NCBI GenBank assembly: GCA_009841225.1
Contig: VXMF01000024.1
Coordinates: forward strand, 1 to 64,000
DNA from: Terriglobia bacterium
GTDB taxonomy: Bacteria > Acidobacteriota > Terriglobia > Bryobacterales > UBA6623
DNA length: 64,000 nucleotides
Direction: 5' to 3'
Under the pieces are notes generated by a model. The model worked only from the letters and a program-made list of their open reading frames with translations, searched no databases and was not told the DNA's origin. Shown here piece after piece: positions 34,624-43,825 of the stretch (the stretch's first letter is position 1; each line of letters begins with the position of its first letter). The translations under genes were made by a program, and so were the position numbers.

Positions 34624-37578
34624 ATGCGTCGTCTCCAGCCGGTACTGCTAGGCCTATTCCTGGTTACCGGCTTCACCGGGCTAGTGTACGAGCTGCTGTG
34701 GGCTCGCATGTTCACCGTGGTCTTCGGTGCCACCGTCCTGGCGGTCAGCACGGTGCTGGCTGCTTATTTTGCCGGCTTAGCCTTGGGCAGCTGGGTGTTC
34801 GGAAGGATCGTCGACCAGTTCGGGAGGCCCCTACTTCTCTATGGCCTGCTCGAACTGGGGATCGGCGGATACGCCGCCTTCCTGCCGTCATTGATTCCGC
34901 ACGCCCAAGGCATCGCAGCCGATCTCAGCCACCTCGCGCCGGACTCGTTCCTGGGTGTTTCGCTCGCGCGCTTTCTCGCCAGTCTCTTGGTGATGCTGCT
35001 GCCAACCACGCTCATGGGCGCCTCGCTGCCGGTCCTTGGCAGATTTATTGTCGAGGCCCGTGACCGTATCGGCAGGGGCCTGGGCTACCTGTACGCGGTG
35101 AACACTATCGGGGCCGCGCTGGGTTGCGTGGTGACAGGTTTCCTGCTGATCGAGACCTTGGGTGTCTCGGCCTCCCATACCTTGGCGATCGTGCTGAACC
35201 TCGCCGTTGGCTGCTTCGCACTGGTCCTGCACCGCACCGCTGCCCCGGCAGTCGCGGAGGCCCGGACGCCCAAAGGTTCGCGGCTTCGCGTCAAGTCGTC
35301 TCGCGAGAGCCGTGAACGGCCCCTTGGACGGGGCTCGCAGCGCGCGGCGCGTTCCGGATCGAAACAAGGCTCGGCCGCTGAAGTGTACTCGCCAAGACTC
35401 GTCCTGTTGGTTCTTGGCGCGTTCGGGATCTCCGGTGCGGCAGCTCTCGGGTACGAAGTCCTCTGGACTCGTAACCTCGGCGTCACCTTCCACTCGACGA
35501 CCTACAGCTTCACGTTGATTCTGGCAGCGTTCCTGTGCGGAATTGGCATAGGGAGCTTCCTCTACGGAAAGTACTGGCAGCGGTCTCGGCGACCGGTCTT
35601 CTTGTTCGGAACCATCCAGGCTGCAGTTGGCCTCTACGCATTGGCACTGATTCACTTCTTTCGCGTGATGCCCAACTTGGCTTCGGGAATCATCCAACCC
35701 GCGGAGGCCGATTGGGGAATCATGATCGCCCTCCAACTGCTGCTGTGCTTTGTGGTCATGCTAATCCCGACCTTACTGCTGGGCTGCACGTTTCCGCTTG
35801 TGAGCCGAATCTGCGTAACCGGGATGGAAGGATTAGGCAGGACGGTTGGCGGCGTCTACGCGGTGAACTGTATCGGCGCAATTGCCGGCTCCTTCCTGGC
35901 CGGATTCGTGATCATCCCGACGATCGGGGTGAAGTACGGAATGATGCTCGTGTCAGCCGTCAGTATCGCGGTGGCGCTGGTCTTGCTGGCGCTGGAGTCT
36001 GGTGCCGGCCGGGCGGCGAAGCGATCCGTGATGGCCGCGACAGTGGCTCTGGCAGCCATCGGTCTCGCAGCGGGGCACGCGACTGACCTCTACGTTGGCA
36101 TTGGCGCGTCTGCCGACGCGAGGAAACTCCTCTATTACAAGGACGGATTGGTAGCCAACGTGCGAGTCGAGCAGACAGAGGACAACGTGCTGCTGATGAT
36201 CGACAACAAGGTCCAGGCAGGCAGGCTCGGGGCGCGCTCGTCCCAGGGGCTGGGGCACATTCCGATGCTGTTGCACCCCGACCCCCGTAAGGTATTGACG
36301 ATCGGGATGGGCGCAGGGATGACTGCCGGAGCTGTCTCCAGGCATCCCGTCGAAACGATCTGGATCGTTGACCTGGTCGAGAGCCTTGCGGAAACAGCAC
36401 CGTACTTCTCCGGGCAGAACCACGACATCCTGAAGGACGAGCGAACGCGTTTCGTGGTCGGGGACGGCCGCAATTTCTTGCTGACAACCAGCGAGCGATT
36501 CGACGTGATCGTGGCCGACATCTTCTTTCCGGCCGACGCCGGCACAGGAAGCCTGTATTCCATCGAGCACTACGAGGTCGCCAAGTCTCGGCTCGCCGAC
36601 CGAGGCGTCGTGGTCCAGTGGGTTCCGCTCTACCAGCTGACCGAGGTGGAGTTCCGAACCATAGCCGCCACGTTCCTAGAAGTGTTCCCCGAGGCGGAAC
36701 TCTGGCTGGGGGATCCGGACATGATGTACCCGGTGGTCGGCTTGGTCGGCAGGAACGGCTCATCCTTGTTCGAAATCGCTCGCCTGCGCCAACGCCTGCT
36801 GGACCGGGCAGTTTCCGACGGGCTCGTCTTCGGAAACGATGAAACCAGCCTGCTCTGCGCGTTCCTGATGCGCGGGCGGGAACTCGCGGAATTCGTTGCC
36901 GGTGCACCGTTGAACACCGACGACCGGCCGAGGATCGAGTTCTCGGCTCCACGCAACGACTACACCAACAGGCGGTACGGCTGGGAGACGATCCAGAAGC
37001 TGGCCCGCTTGAAGACAAGCGTCGTGCCCCTGCTCAACGTTGAATCCCTCGGTGCCGATGTCAACGACAGCATCCGGCGGATCGAACGCCGCGAAACCGC
37101 TATGCGGCACTTGTACCGTGGCACGTTCGCCCTCGGTAACGGCCAGGCCGAAGACGGCTTTCAGGCGTTCCGCGAAGCCCGCTCGCTTGCTCCGGAAGAC
37201 GCATTCATCGACTTCCATGCATCTGAGAGCATTGGCCGCCTGCATGCAGCCGTGGGAGATCGGGACCGGGCCGCAACGCTGCTCGAGATGGCTGTGAGGC
37301 TCCGTCCGGATGAGCCAAGTCCCCGTCTGCTTCTGGCCGACCTATACGCCGAGGACGGTCGCTGGGAACTGGTGGAGGGGCATCTGGTGCAGGTGGTGGA
37401 ACAGCATTCGGAACACGCTGTGGCACTTGGCCGCCTAGGTGAAGTCTATGCCCTGCAAGGACGATGGGAGGACGCAATTCTCGTCTTGGTGCGGGCGCTG
37501 GAAATCCTACCCGTCCCCTCGCCGAGAATCCAGCAATTATATGATCAGGCGCTGGCCCAGGCAGGGAGTCGACCTTGA
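34624..37578 (+). CDS. Spermidine-synthase-like multi-spanning membrane protein with TPR tail
   Basis: 984 aa. Residues 1 to about 500 hold many hydrophobic segments (LLGLFLVTGFTGLVYELLWARMF at the start, repeated as LVLLVLGAFGISGAAALGYEVLWTRNLG after a charged linker), so the membrane half is itself duplicated. A spermidine synthase-like Rossmann domain follows: VLTIGMGAGMTAGA, IVDLVESL, RFVVGDGRNFLL, FDVIVADIFFP, GVVVQWVPLYQL. The C-terminus holds TPR-like repeats. Proteins of this build occur widely in Acidobacteria and probably modify a membrane-located substrate by aminopropyl- or methyl-transfer-like chemistry. The ATG at the conserved N-terminus is chosen over 85 open upstream codons that cover the DUF4143 remnant. 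Confidence 0.88.
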   Translation: MRRLQPVLLGLFLVTGFTGLVYELLWARMFTVVFGATVLAVSTVLAAYFAGLALGSWVFGRIVDQFGRPLLLYGLLELGIGGYAAFLPSLIPHAQGIAADLSHLAPDSFLGVSLARFLASLLVMLLPTTLMGASLPVLGRFIVEARDRIGRGLGYLYAVNTIGAALGCVVTGFLLIETLGVSASHTLAIVLNLAVGCFALVLHRTAAPAVAEARTPKGSRLRVKSSRESRERPLGRGSQRAARSGSKQGSAAEVYSPRLVLLVLGAFGISGAAALGYEVLWTRNLGVTFHSTTYSFTLILAAFLCGIGIGSFLYGKYWQRSRRPVFLFGTIQAAVGLYALALIHFFRVMPNLASGIIQPAEADWGIMIALQLLLCFVVMLIPTLLLGCTFPLVSRICVTGMEGLGRTVGGVYAVNCIGAIAGSFLAGFVIIPTIGVKYGMMLVSAVSIAVALVLLALESGAGRAAKRSVMAATVALAAIGLAAGHATDLYVGIGASADARKLLYYKDGLVANVRVEQTEDNVLLMIDNKVQAGRLGARSSQGLGHIPMLLHPDPRKVLTIGMGAGMTAGAVSRHPVETIWIVDLVESLAETAPYFSGQNHDILKDERTRFVVGDGRNFLLTTSERFDVIVADIFFPADAGTGSLYSIEHYEVAKSRLADRGVVVQWVPLYQLTEVEFRTIAATFLEVFPEAELWLGDPDMMYPVVGLVGRNGSSLFEIARLRQRLLDRAVSDGLVFGNDETSLLCAFLMRGRELAEFVAGAPLNTDDRPRIEFSAPRNDYTNRRYGWETIQKLARLKTSVVPLLNVESLGADVNDSIRRIERRETAMRHLYRGTFALGNGQAEDGFQAFREARSLAPEDAFIDFHASESIGRLHAAVGDRDRAATLLEMAVRLRPDEPSPRLLLADLYAEDGRWELVEGHLVQVVEQHSEHAVALGRLGEVYALQGRWEDAILVLVRALEILPVPSPRIQQLYDQALAQAGSRP

Positions 37579-38014
37579 ATACGTGGCTACAGGCTATCAG
37601 GAGGCGGGACACTTTGAACTACCCTGCGCGAGCCACAGACCGAAGGGTGGGGTTATGGCCGCTAGGGTAGGCGGTCCACGAGGCCTGAGTCCGCACCGAA
37701 ACGAAGTTGCGGCTCTCGCGTCGCTGACGTCTCCCGGCTTACCCTTGGTCTCCCACACCATGCTGGGCGGGGAGAGGACAATGCATCAGCACCATCGTTG
37801 GCTATCCGCGTCCGCGTTCACCGACAACGCTCGGTACGCCGACCACGACAGTCAGCGCATGGACTGTTGGGCGGGACCGGGCGTTCGATGGCGATTCGCT
37901 GCCCCGTGCACGCGCCGGTCAAGAGTGTATTCCACCGGGCTCGCCTCGGCAAGGCGAAGCCGTCTAAAGCCCCAGCATGGATTTTACGACTTAGCCAAGA
38001 CCAGGATCCGCACG
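37579..38014. other. 436-bp intergenic region, nothing firmly identified
   Basis: The cytochrome frame is open through here, but the sequence lacks codon bias, a signal peptide or homology. One small hairpin CGCCT-CGGCA-AGGCG lies at 37942-37956. No tRNA or other RNA gene was recognised. Confidence 0.45.
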
Positions 38015-39634
38015 TTGGGATTCGCGTTGGCCGCCATGCTGACCGTTCTGAGTGGTTCCGGCATCGCTGACGACTCGCCATGCACTGCTTGTCACGCCAA
38101 GCAGGTTGAAGCGTACCTGGAAACCGGCATGGGGCGCTCGTTGAGCCGCTCACACCACCGGCTGGACGCCTCGTTTAGTCACGAATTCTCCGGATCCCGG
38201 TTCGTTGTCGAGTCGACAGCAAGAGGAATGCTTCAACGGGTGGAGAGAGACGGTTGGGACTCAGAGAATCGAGTCGAGTTCGTGATCGGATCGGGAAACC
38301 ATGCCTTCGGTTACTTGGTAGCGCGCGGCCGGCACCTGTTCCAGTCCCCTATTTCCTACTACACGAGACGCGGCCTATGGGATGTCGCTCCGGGATACGA
38401 AGACAACGCCCACCCTGAATTCGAACGCCCGGTGACAGCGGAGTGCGTGTGGTGCCACGCTGGGCGGCCCCGGCCGATTCGAGGAACGCTCAACCAGTAC
38501 GGGAATCCCTCGTTTGACGCGGAAGCAATCTCCTGCGACAGGTGCCACGGGGCGACACGAGAGCATCTTGCCAATCCGTCAGCCGATACGATCCTCAGCC
38601 CCTCCGAGCTCCCAGCCCGCGCCAGGGACAGCATTTGTGAGCAGTGCCACCTGAGCGGCGAGGCGCGCATACTGAACCCCAATCGAACGTTCGGGGACTT
38701 CCGGCCCGGCATGGAACTCGAAGAGGTGTTCTCGGTCTATCTCTACGAGCAACCCAGCCCGAGTTCGGGCGTGCCGGAATTCAAAGTAGTCAGCCATGTC
38801 GAGCAACTCGCAGCGAGTCGTTGCGCTCAGGTCAGCGGAGATTCCCTATGGTGTGGCACCTGTCACGACCCACATGGAAAGCCAGATGACGGGTCGGACT
38901 ACTACCGGCAGAAATGCCAAGGATGCCACACTCCGACAGCCCTCGCACGACATCCCGAACCCCTGCAAGACTGCGTCGGCTGCCACATGCCTTCCCGGCG
39001 GGCCTACGACAGCGGCCATAGTGCCTTCACCGACCACAGCATCGCTCGCAAGCGAAAAGAGCCTTCGCGTGGTGAGACCTTATGGAAACTGAAGGCGTGG
39101 CGCGAACCGCAGGGCTCTCTGGCGCAGAGGAATCTCGGCCTGGCCTATGCTCGCTTGGCAGAACGGAGCCACTCTCCGCAGCAGGAAAGCGAGGCAGCGC
39201 TTCGGAATCTCGTTCCGGCGATGAGGGACTTCCCAGAAACCGACGTGGCCATTCCTCATGCCTTGGGCCGCATGTTCCTGCTGCGCGGGAGAACCGAACT
39301 CGCGACCGAACTGTTCGAACATGTTGTCAAAGTGGAGCCGAGGAACCCGATCTGGCTTCAGAGCCTAGCCGACGGCCTACATGCCAGCGGCAACTTCGAT
39401 GGGGCCGTCCAGGCCCTTGAGCGGGCAATCGAGTCAGATCCCTTGGTCGAGTCAAGTTACCGGGTACTGGCACAGATCTACGCAAGCGTCGATGAGCCGG
39501 GATTGGCGGCGCAAACCTGGGAGCGATACCTAGCACACATCCCCGACAGCATCTTTGCAAGACAGGCCAAGCAAGCCTTGGAATCCGGTGAACCCCTGAC
39601 AGCGCCGACCAATCGCAGACCGGGTGCACCCTAG
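38015..39634 (+). CDS. Seven-heme c-type cytochrome with TPR tail
   Basis: About 539 aa. Seven CxxCH heme sites are visible: CTACH, CVWCH, CDRCH, CEQCH, CGTCH, CQGCH and CVGCH. The first comes right after the signal peptide and the last about 330 residues in. The C-terminal third is TPR-like (RNLGLAYARLAER, LFEHVVKVEPRNPIWLQSLADGL, ALERAIESDPLVESSYRVLAQIY). It resembles the cytochrome c554/multiheme group but is fused to TPRs, so it is probably an exported electron carrier held in a complex. The start is not certain: TTG 38015 with AGGA upstream gives a proper signal (LGFALAAMLTVLSGSGIA), while ATG 38036 would leave it too short. Confidence 0.85.
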   Translation: MGFALAAMLTVLSGSGIADDSPCTACHAKQVEAYLETGMGRSLSRSHHRLDASFSHEFSGSRFVVESTARGMLQRVERDGWDSENRVEFVIGSGNHAFGYLVARGRHLFQSPISYYTRRGLWDVAPGYEDNAHPEFERPVTAECVWCHAGRPRPIRGTLNQYGNPSFDAEAISCDRCHGATREHLANPSADTILSPSELPARARDSICEQCHLSGEARILNPNRTFGDFRPGMELEEVFSVYLYEQPSPSSGVPEFKVVSHVEQLAASRCAQVSGDSLWCGTCHDPHGKPDDGSDYYRQKCQGCHTPTALARHPEPLQDCVGCHMPSRRAYDSGHSAFTDHSIARKRKEPSRGETLWKLKAWREPQGSLAQRNLGLAYARLAERSHSPQQESEAALRNLVPAMRDFPETDVAIPHALGRMFLLRGRTELATELFEHVVKVEPRNPIWLQSLADGLHASGNFDGAVQALERAIESDPLVESSYRVLAQIYASVDEPGLAAQTWERYLAHIPDSIFARQAKQALESGEPLTAPTNRRPGAP

Positions 39635-39723
39635 CAGTCGTTGCAACGCAAAGCGCGAGGGACGGGGCTTGGCAAGGGAAGCTAGATCCCGGCCCGCGGT
39701 GTCGGGAACCGGATTCGGAGGTG

Positions 39724-39762
39724 CAAGCTCGACGGGGCCGACTCGCAATACAGCCGAGCTTG
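39724..39762 (+). terminator. Inverted repeat after the cytochrome gene
   Basis: 8-bp perfect arms CAAGCTCG/CGAGCTTG spaced by 23 bases, 90 bases beyond the cytochrome stop. A possible terminator or mRNA stabilising stem. No T-run. Confidence 0.3.
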
Positions 39763-39995
39763 GGACAGGTGACTTGCGGGTCTCAGCTCTCGCTGCAATG
39801 ACAGATTCCTTGCTTCGGGTCCCTCCGATTTCACGGGCGTTGATTCGCGGCCTCTACGTCCCTGTCATTCGATTTCGAAGAGGACGCGTCAAGCCCGAGG
39901 GAACGTCCCGTTAAACGCGGAATTGAGTGCACGGGCCGCTCTACTTCGGCTTCGATCGCTTCTGGCGAAAACCGGGTCTTGATCGAGACGTTGCA

Positions 39996-40011
39996 CGAAT
40001 ATAAGCCCCCA
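39996..40011. repeat. Solo copy of the TnpB-element end-like sequence
   Basis: CGAATATAAGCCCCCA matches the outer right end of the TnpB element and its flank (CGGATATAAGCCCCCA, 50810-50825) at 15 of 16 positions. The preceding GCAC is also shared after a small gap. No matching left end was found within a few hundred bases, so it may be a relic of a related element. Confidence 0.4.
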
Positions 40012-40237
40012 GACGATCTATTGGCCTGAATGCAACGACTGCGATATAGGCCCTCTTCGCAACCGACGTCACACACGGATTTGGCGAAGAATTCCCGAAG
40101 CTCTTCTTGTCCGCACCCAGTTGCAGGGCCCTACAGGCTCCCACAACCCCAGCGATTCCGCTGCCTCAGGGAGCGGAACCGGAAGCCGCCCTGTCCGCTC
40201 GAGGCAACCTCCGGCACCGCTGATCCTACTTCCCTCG

Positions 40238-43200
40238 CTAGAAGTTGATCTTCAGGGCGACCTGGCCGCTCCGTGGTGCGTTGCCTTGCCCGCCGACGCT
40301 TCCGAAACCGGCCGGATTACTGACATTTCCGGCGGCACCTCCGAAGACGACGCGGTTGAACGCATTGAAGACCTCGAATCGGAACTCGACGTTGAAGTCC
40401 TCCGTTGCATAAACGCGTTTCATCAGGCCGAAGTCCTCGTTCAGAATCGGGAAGTTGCGCGAGTTGCCCAGAAAGATCGTGCCATTGCCGAAATCGAACG
40501 GACCCACCTCCTCGAATGCGCCGATGTTCATCGCCTTGTCGGTCGCCGGGTCGAAGTTCCCGCCGCGCATGTCGATATTGCTCGAGAGAATGTTCGGGAC
40601 TTGCCTGCTCGCGAAGAGCGGCGAGTTGTTGGCCTGCCCGATCTCCGAAGGCGTACCGCCCTGGTAGGAGACGATCGCGTTGAACTGCCATCCCCCGATG
40701 ATCGCGTTGACGACACCTCCGGCGTTCCCACCGAGTGCCTTCCCCTTTCCGAACGGGAGTTCGAAATTCAACGCCGTCACAAACCGGTGGGGGACGTCGA
40801 AGCGCGCCAGAGCCTTTTCGAGACCGCGGTTGTAGTGGTCGCGCGCGGTGCTCCCGAAAAATGCGCCGAGGGCGGAAGACGCGTCGGTCAGGGTCTTCTG
40901 CCACGTATATGAGGCCAGCAGCCACAGCCCTTCGTCGAATTCCTTCTCCACCTTCACCTGCAGTGCGTGGTAGGAGGAGTTCCCAACGTTTGCGGACTGC
41001 GTGAAATTCAGGCTGGTGAATTGGGGATAGAGCCTCAAGGACTGGTTGAGAGTGCCCTCGAAACTCGGGTAGGGCCGGCCGAATCCCGCTGCGGCGACTT
41101 CCGGATGGTCGATCGGCAGGGTCAGGAGGTTCCCCACTCTCAGGTGTTGCGGGTCCACCTGCATTGGGTTGAAGACTCCGGTCGGAAGACGCGTCGATTT
41201 ATTGCCGACCCACGCGATATCCAAGAGCCAGGTAGGCGCCAACTGGTACTGGAAGCCCGCGTTGAAGCTCTGGGTGTACATCGGCTGGTTCGCGCCGGTG
41301 TTCCAAAGGTCGGCCCTCTGGCCATTGGCGAAAGCGGGGTCCCTGAGCGGGGGACGCTTGAAGTCCTGCGGAAAGCCGTCCTCCCAGTTGAAGCCGGGCG
41401 TCACCCCGAGGTCAGAGGAAAAGAATCGGCCTGTCGATGTGAAGCCGGTCGACGGGGCCTTGGCATTGCTGCCGCCCAATCCGCCGGTCGGGAAGTAGCT
41501 GACCGCGAACGCTGTGCGGAAGACCAGCTTGTCATTCAGCTTCCAGGCTACGCCCAAGCGAGGGCCTAAGCTGTTGAAGTCGGTCGTGTTGTTGCCGACC
41601 AATCGCTTCGTCCCCGTACAGACGTCGCAATCCCCGGCAAATACCAACGCGCCGGGAAAGCCGTCCGCACCGGGATTCGGCAAGTTGGGATCCATGACCG
41701 AGTGCTGGTCGTTGACCTCCGTTAGCGGAGTGAAGATGTCCCAGCGCACACCCAGATTCAGGGTTACGTTGGGCAGGACTTTGTAGTCGTCCTGCACGTA
41801 AAGAGCCGTGTAGGAATGTCGAGTGCCCGTCCGTGCCCGGATGTTGAAGGAGCCGCTATCCACATCGCCCAGAAGGAAACTGGCCAGGACGTTGCCGGTG
41901 CCCGTAACACCCGGCAACGCGGTTTCATTGCGGTTGAACGTGAAGTTGCCGGTATGCGGCGAAAGCGCAAGATTGTTTTGCAGCTTGCGAACCTCGGCTC
42001 CGAACTTGACATTGTGCTTGCCCTTGGTCCAGGACAGGCTGGGACTGTACAGGTAGGTCGTGGAAACCGTGGACAGCCCCCGCTGGTGACGGGCGTAGCT
42101 GTTCCAGGGGTCGATTATGATCTCGGGGAACGGGCCGTTATCCGTGCCCCGAATCCCGAGCTGCTCGTTCCACCCCATTCCCTCGGTCTCCTCGTTGACG
42201 AGGAGCTGATCCTGGCGACTGATTCCCGCGCCCATGTGGAACAGAATCGTGGGGCTGACAATCCAGTCGTAGTTGATCCGCCCGTTGTTGGCTACCGGGC
42301 CGCGCACTCCCTGCCTCGCGTCCGAAACTGGCTGCGGAAGCACCGCAAAGGGCCCGTTGTCAGTATTCTTTCCGAAGGTGTACATGATGCTGAGACGGTG
42401 GGAATCGGCGAGGCTGTGGTCCAGCTTGATCGTGTTGTTGCGGTTGTCGTTGCGCGAGTTTCCCTGGGCGAATATGTTGTTGAATAAGCCGGGCCCGTCG
42501 GGATCCGGGACCAAGGCCCAGATCTTGTTGGAGATCGAGCTGTGTAGGCTGGAGGGTATCTGGTTGCCGGGAAACGGATCGCGCTCGAATCCTGTTCCAA
42601 CTGGTCGGGTCGTTCCGGGATCGTAGACGATTCCTTCCCCTGCTGGAATCAATTCGCTGAAATCACCCCGCTTCATCATTGGCGTCGGAACAGACCCGGA
42701 TTGGTTGAGCGCTCCTGACCGGTACTTGTACCAATGCCAGTTCATGAAGAAGAAGCTGCGATTCCTGACAATGGGGCCGCCGAAGCTGGCGCCGAACTCG
42801 TTCCTGCGCTGAATTGATCGCTTGGGCGCGAAAAAGCCACTCGCGTCCAGTTTGTCGTTGCGCAGGAACTCATACGCGTTCCCGTGGAATTCGTTTGTGC
42901 CGGACCGCACCACGAGTCGCTCAACACCGCCACCGCTATTGCCGTATTCGGCAGGGTAATTGTTGGTCAGCAGCGAAAACTCCTGTACTGCCTCGGGAGG
43001 CAAGAGAATCACCCGTGGATCGCCGCCCACCTCGGCGGTCGTCATGCTCATCCCGTCCATCTGGATCTCTTTGCTCAGGGTCTGGCTGCCGTTGATGTGG
43101 GCATCGAACGTGTTTCCGCTCGTCCCGGGGGCGAGGAAGATGAAGGATTCCACGGCTCTTCCGCTACCGCCAACCACCTGCAAGGGCAACTCCACGAAGG

Positions 43201-43627
43201 ACTTCGGATTCACTTCGGTGCTGACTTCGGTGCTTTCGGTCTTCAGGGTTATGGCCGCAGCCGAAACCGTGACGCTCTCGGTCACGTCACCGACCTCCAT
43301 CACCAGGTCGAGGGGCACAATCGCTCCCGCCGCGACGCGGATGTTCTCGCGGACGAACGTCTTGAACCCGCTAAACTCGGCCTGGACCGTATAGGTTCCT
43401 GGCCGGATCTGCGGGATCTGGTAAATGCCCGCAGCTGTTGATACTGTTTCCGACACCACTCCGGTGTCTTGGTTGGTCGCCGTCACGGTGACGTCACCGA
43501 TGCTGGCGCCGGTCGTGTCCGAGACGGTGCCGCGGACCGTTCCGCGTTCGGTTTGTGCGAACGCAACCATCGCCAAGACAAGTAAAGCCGCCCCCAATCG
43601 GGCGGCCGAGATTGCTGAATGGACCAT
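40238..43627 (-). CDS. Oar-like TonB-dependent outer-membrane receptor
   Basis: 1129-aa receptor. Signal peptide is about 1-25 (AARLGAALLVLAMVAFAQ). A carboxypeptidase-regulatory-like (Ig-fold) domain covers roughly 28-110 (RGTVRGTVSDTTGASIGDVTVTATNQDTGVV, YTVQAEFSGFKTF). A plug-like region follows (SFVELPLQVVGGSGRAVESFIFLAPGTSG, MDGMSMTTAEVGGDP, EYGNSGGGVERLVVRSGTNEFHGNAYEFLRND). The long beta-barrel ends in QVALKINF with a terminal aromatic. An ideal ribosome site, GGAGG, lies 5 bases before the ATG. It is divergent from the PSCyt1 gene (198 bp). Expected to import or bind a large substrate, identity unknown. Confidence 0.95.
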   Translation of the reverse strand: MVHSAISAARLGAALLVLAMVAFAQTERGTVRGTVSDTTGASIGDVTVTATNQDTGVVSETVSTAAGIYQIPQIRPGTYTVQAEFSGFKTFVRENIRVAAGAIVPLDLVMEVGDVTESVTVSAAAITLKTESTEVSTEVNPKSFVELPLQVVGGSGRAVESFIFLAPGTSGNTFDAHINGSQTLSKEIQMDGMSMTTAEVGGDPRVILLPPEAVQEFSLLTNNYPAEYGNSGGGVERLVVRSGTNEFHGNAYEFLRNDKLDASGFFAPKRSIQRRNEFGASFGGPIVRNRSFFFMNWHWYKYRSGALNQSGSVPTPMMKRGDFSELIPAGEGIVYDPGTTRPVGTGFERDPFPGNQIPSSLHSSISNKIWALVPDPDGPGLFNNIFAQGNSRNDNRNNTIKLDHSLADSHRLSIMYTFGKNTDNGPFAVLPQPVSDARQGVRGPVANNGRINYDWIVSPTILFHMGAGISRQDQLLVNEETEGMGWNEQLGIRGTDNGPFPEIIIDPWNSYARHQRGLSTVSTTYLYSPSLSWTKGKHNVKFGAEVRKLQNNLALSPHTGNFTFNRNETALPGVTGTGNVLASFLLGDVDSGSFNIRARTGTRHSYTALYVQDDYKVLPNVTLNLGVRWDIFTPLTEVNDQHSVMDPNLPNPGADGFPGALVFAGDCDVCTGTKRLVGNNTTDFNSLGPRLGVAWKLNDKLVFRTAFAVSYFPTGGLGGSNAKAPSTGFTSTGRFFSSDLGVTPGFNWEDGFPQDFKRPPLRDPAFANGQRADLWNTGANQPMYTQSFNAGFQYQLAPTWLLDIAWVGNKSTRLPTGVFNPMQVDPQHLRVGNLLTLPIDHPEVAAAGFGRPYPSFEGTLNQSLRLYPQFTSLNFTQSANVGNSSYHALQVKVEKEFDEGLWLLASYTWQKTLTDASSALGAFFGSTARDHYNRGLEKALARFDVPHRFVTALNFELPFGKGKALGGNAGGVVNAIIGGWQFNAIVSYQGGTPSEIGQANNSPLFASRQVPNILSSNIDMRGGNFDPATDKAMNIGAFEEVGPFDFGNGTIFLGNSRNFPILNEDFGLMKRVYATEDFNVEFRFEVFNAFNRVVFGGAAGNVSNPAGFGSVGGQGNAPRSGQVALKINF

Positions 43628-43678
43628 GGTGACCTCCGTGTACGATGACCCCTCGCCGTTTATGCTGACCCCATACAG

Positions 43679-43714
43679 ATCAGCAAAGCCAATCTACTAC
43701 CAGTCTGCGCTGAT
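43679..43714. promoter_or_regulatory. Inverted repeat in the receptor/PSCyt divergent region
   Basis: ATCAGC-(24 nt)-GCTGAT lies within the 198-bp space shared by two divergent genes. It could be a regulator site; no clear -35/-10 pairs were identified. Confidence 0.25.
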
Positions 43715-43825
43715 GTCAATGCATGATTTACAGCTGGGTGCACGTCAGCGGGCCGGGCTACTTGTTCGAAGGCAACGGCTCAGGTACTGTAGAAGCGTCC
43801 ACGGCTCACTGCCCAGACGAATTGA

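Larger units (their letters stand above)
39635..40237. other. 603-bp noncoding region between convergent genes
   Basis: Apart from the stem at 39724-39762 and the TIR-like sequence at 39996-40011, nothing recognisable. Short open frames here lack start signals and homology. Confidence 0.45.

Noticed and set aside
35960..37018. 352-codon minus-strand frame
   Set aside because: Shadow of the spermidine-synthase-like gene; arginine- and proline-rich sequence without domain features.
37439..38014. Open extension upstream of the seven-heme cytochrome
   Set aside because: Partly inside the previous gene and lacks codon bias; a signal peptide appears only just before the first heme site.
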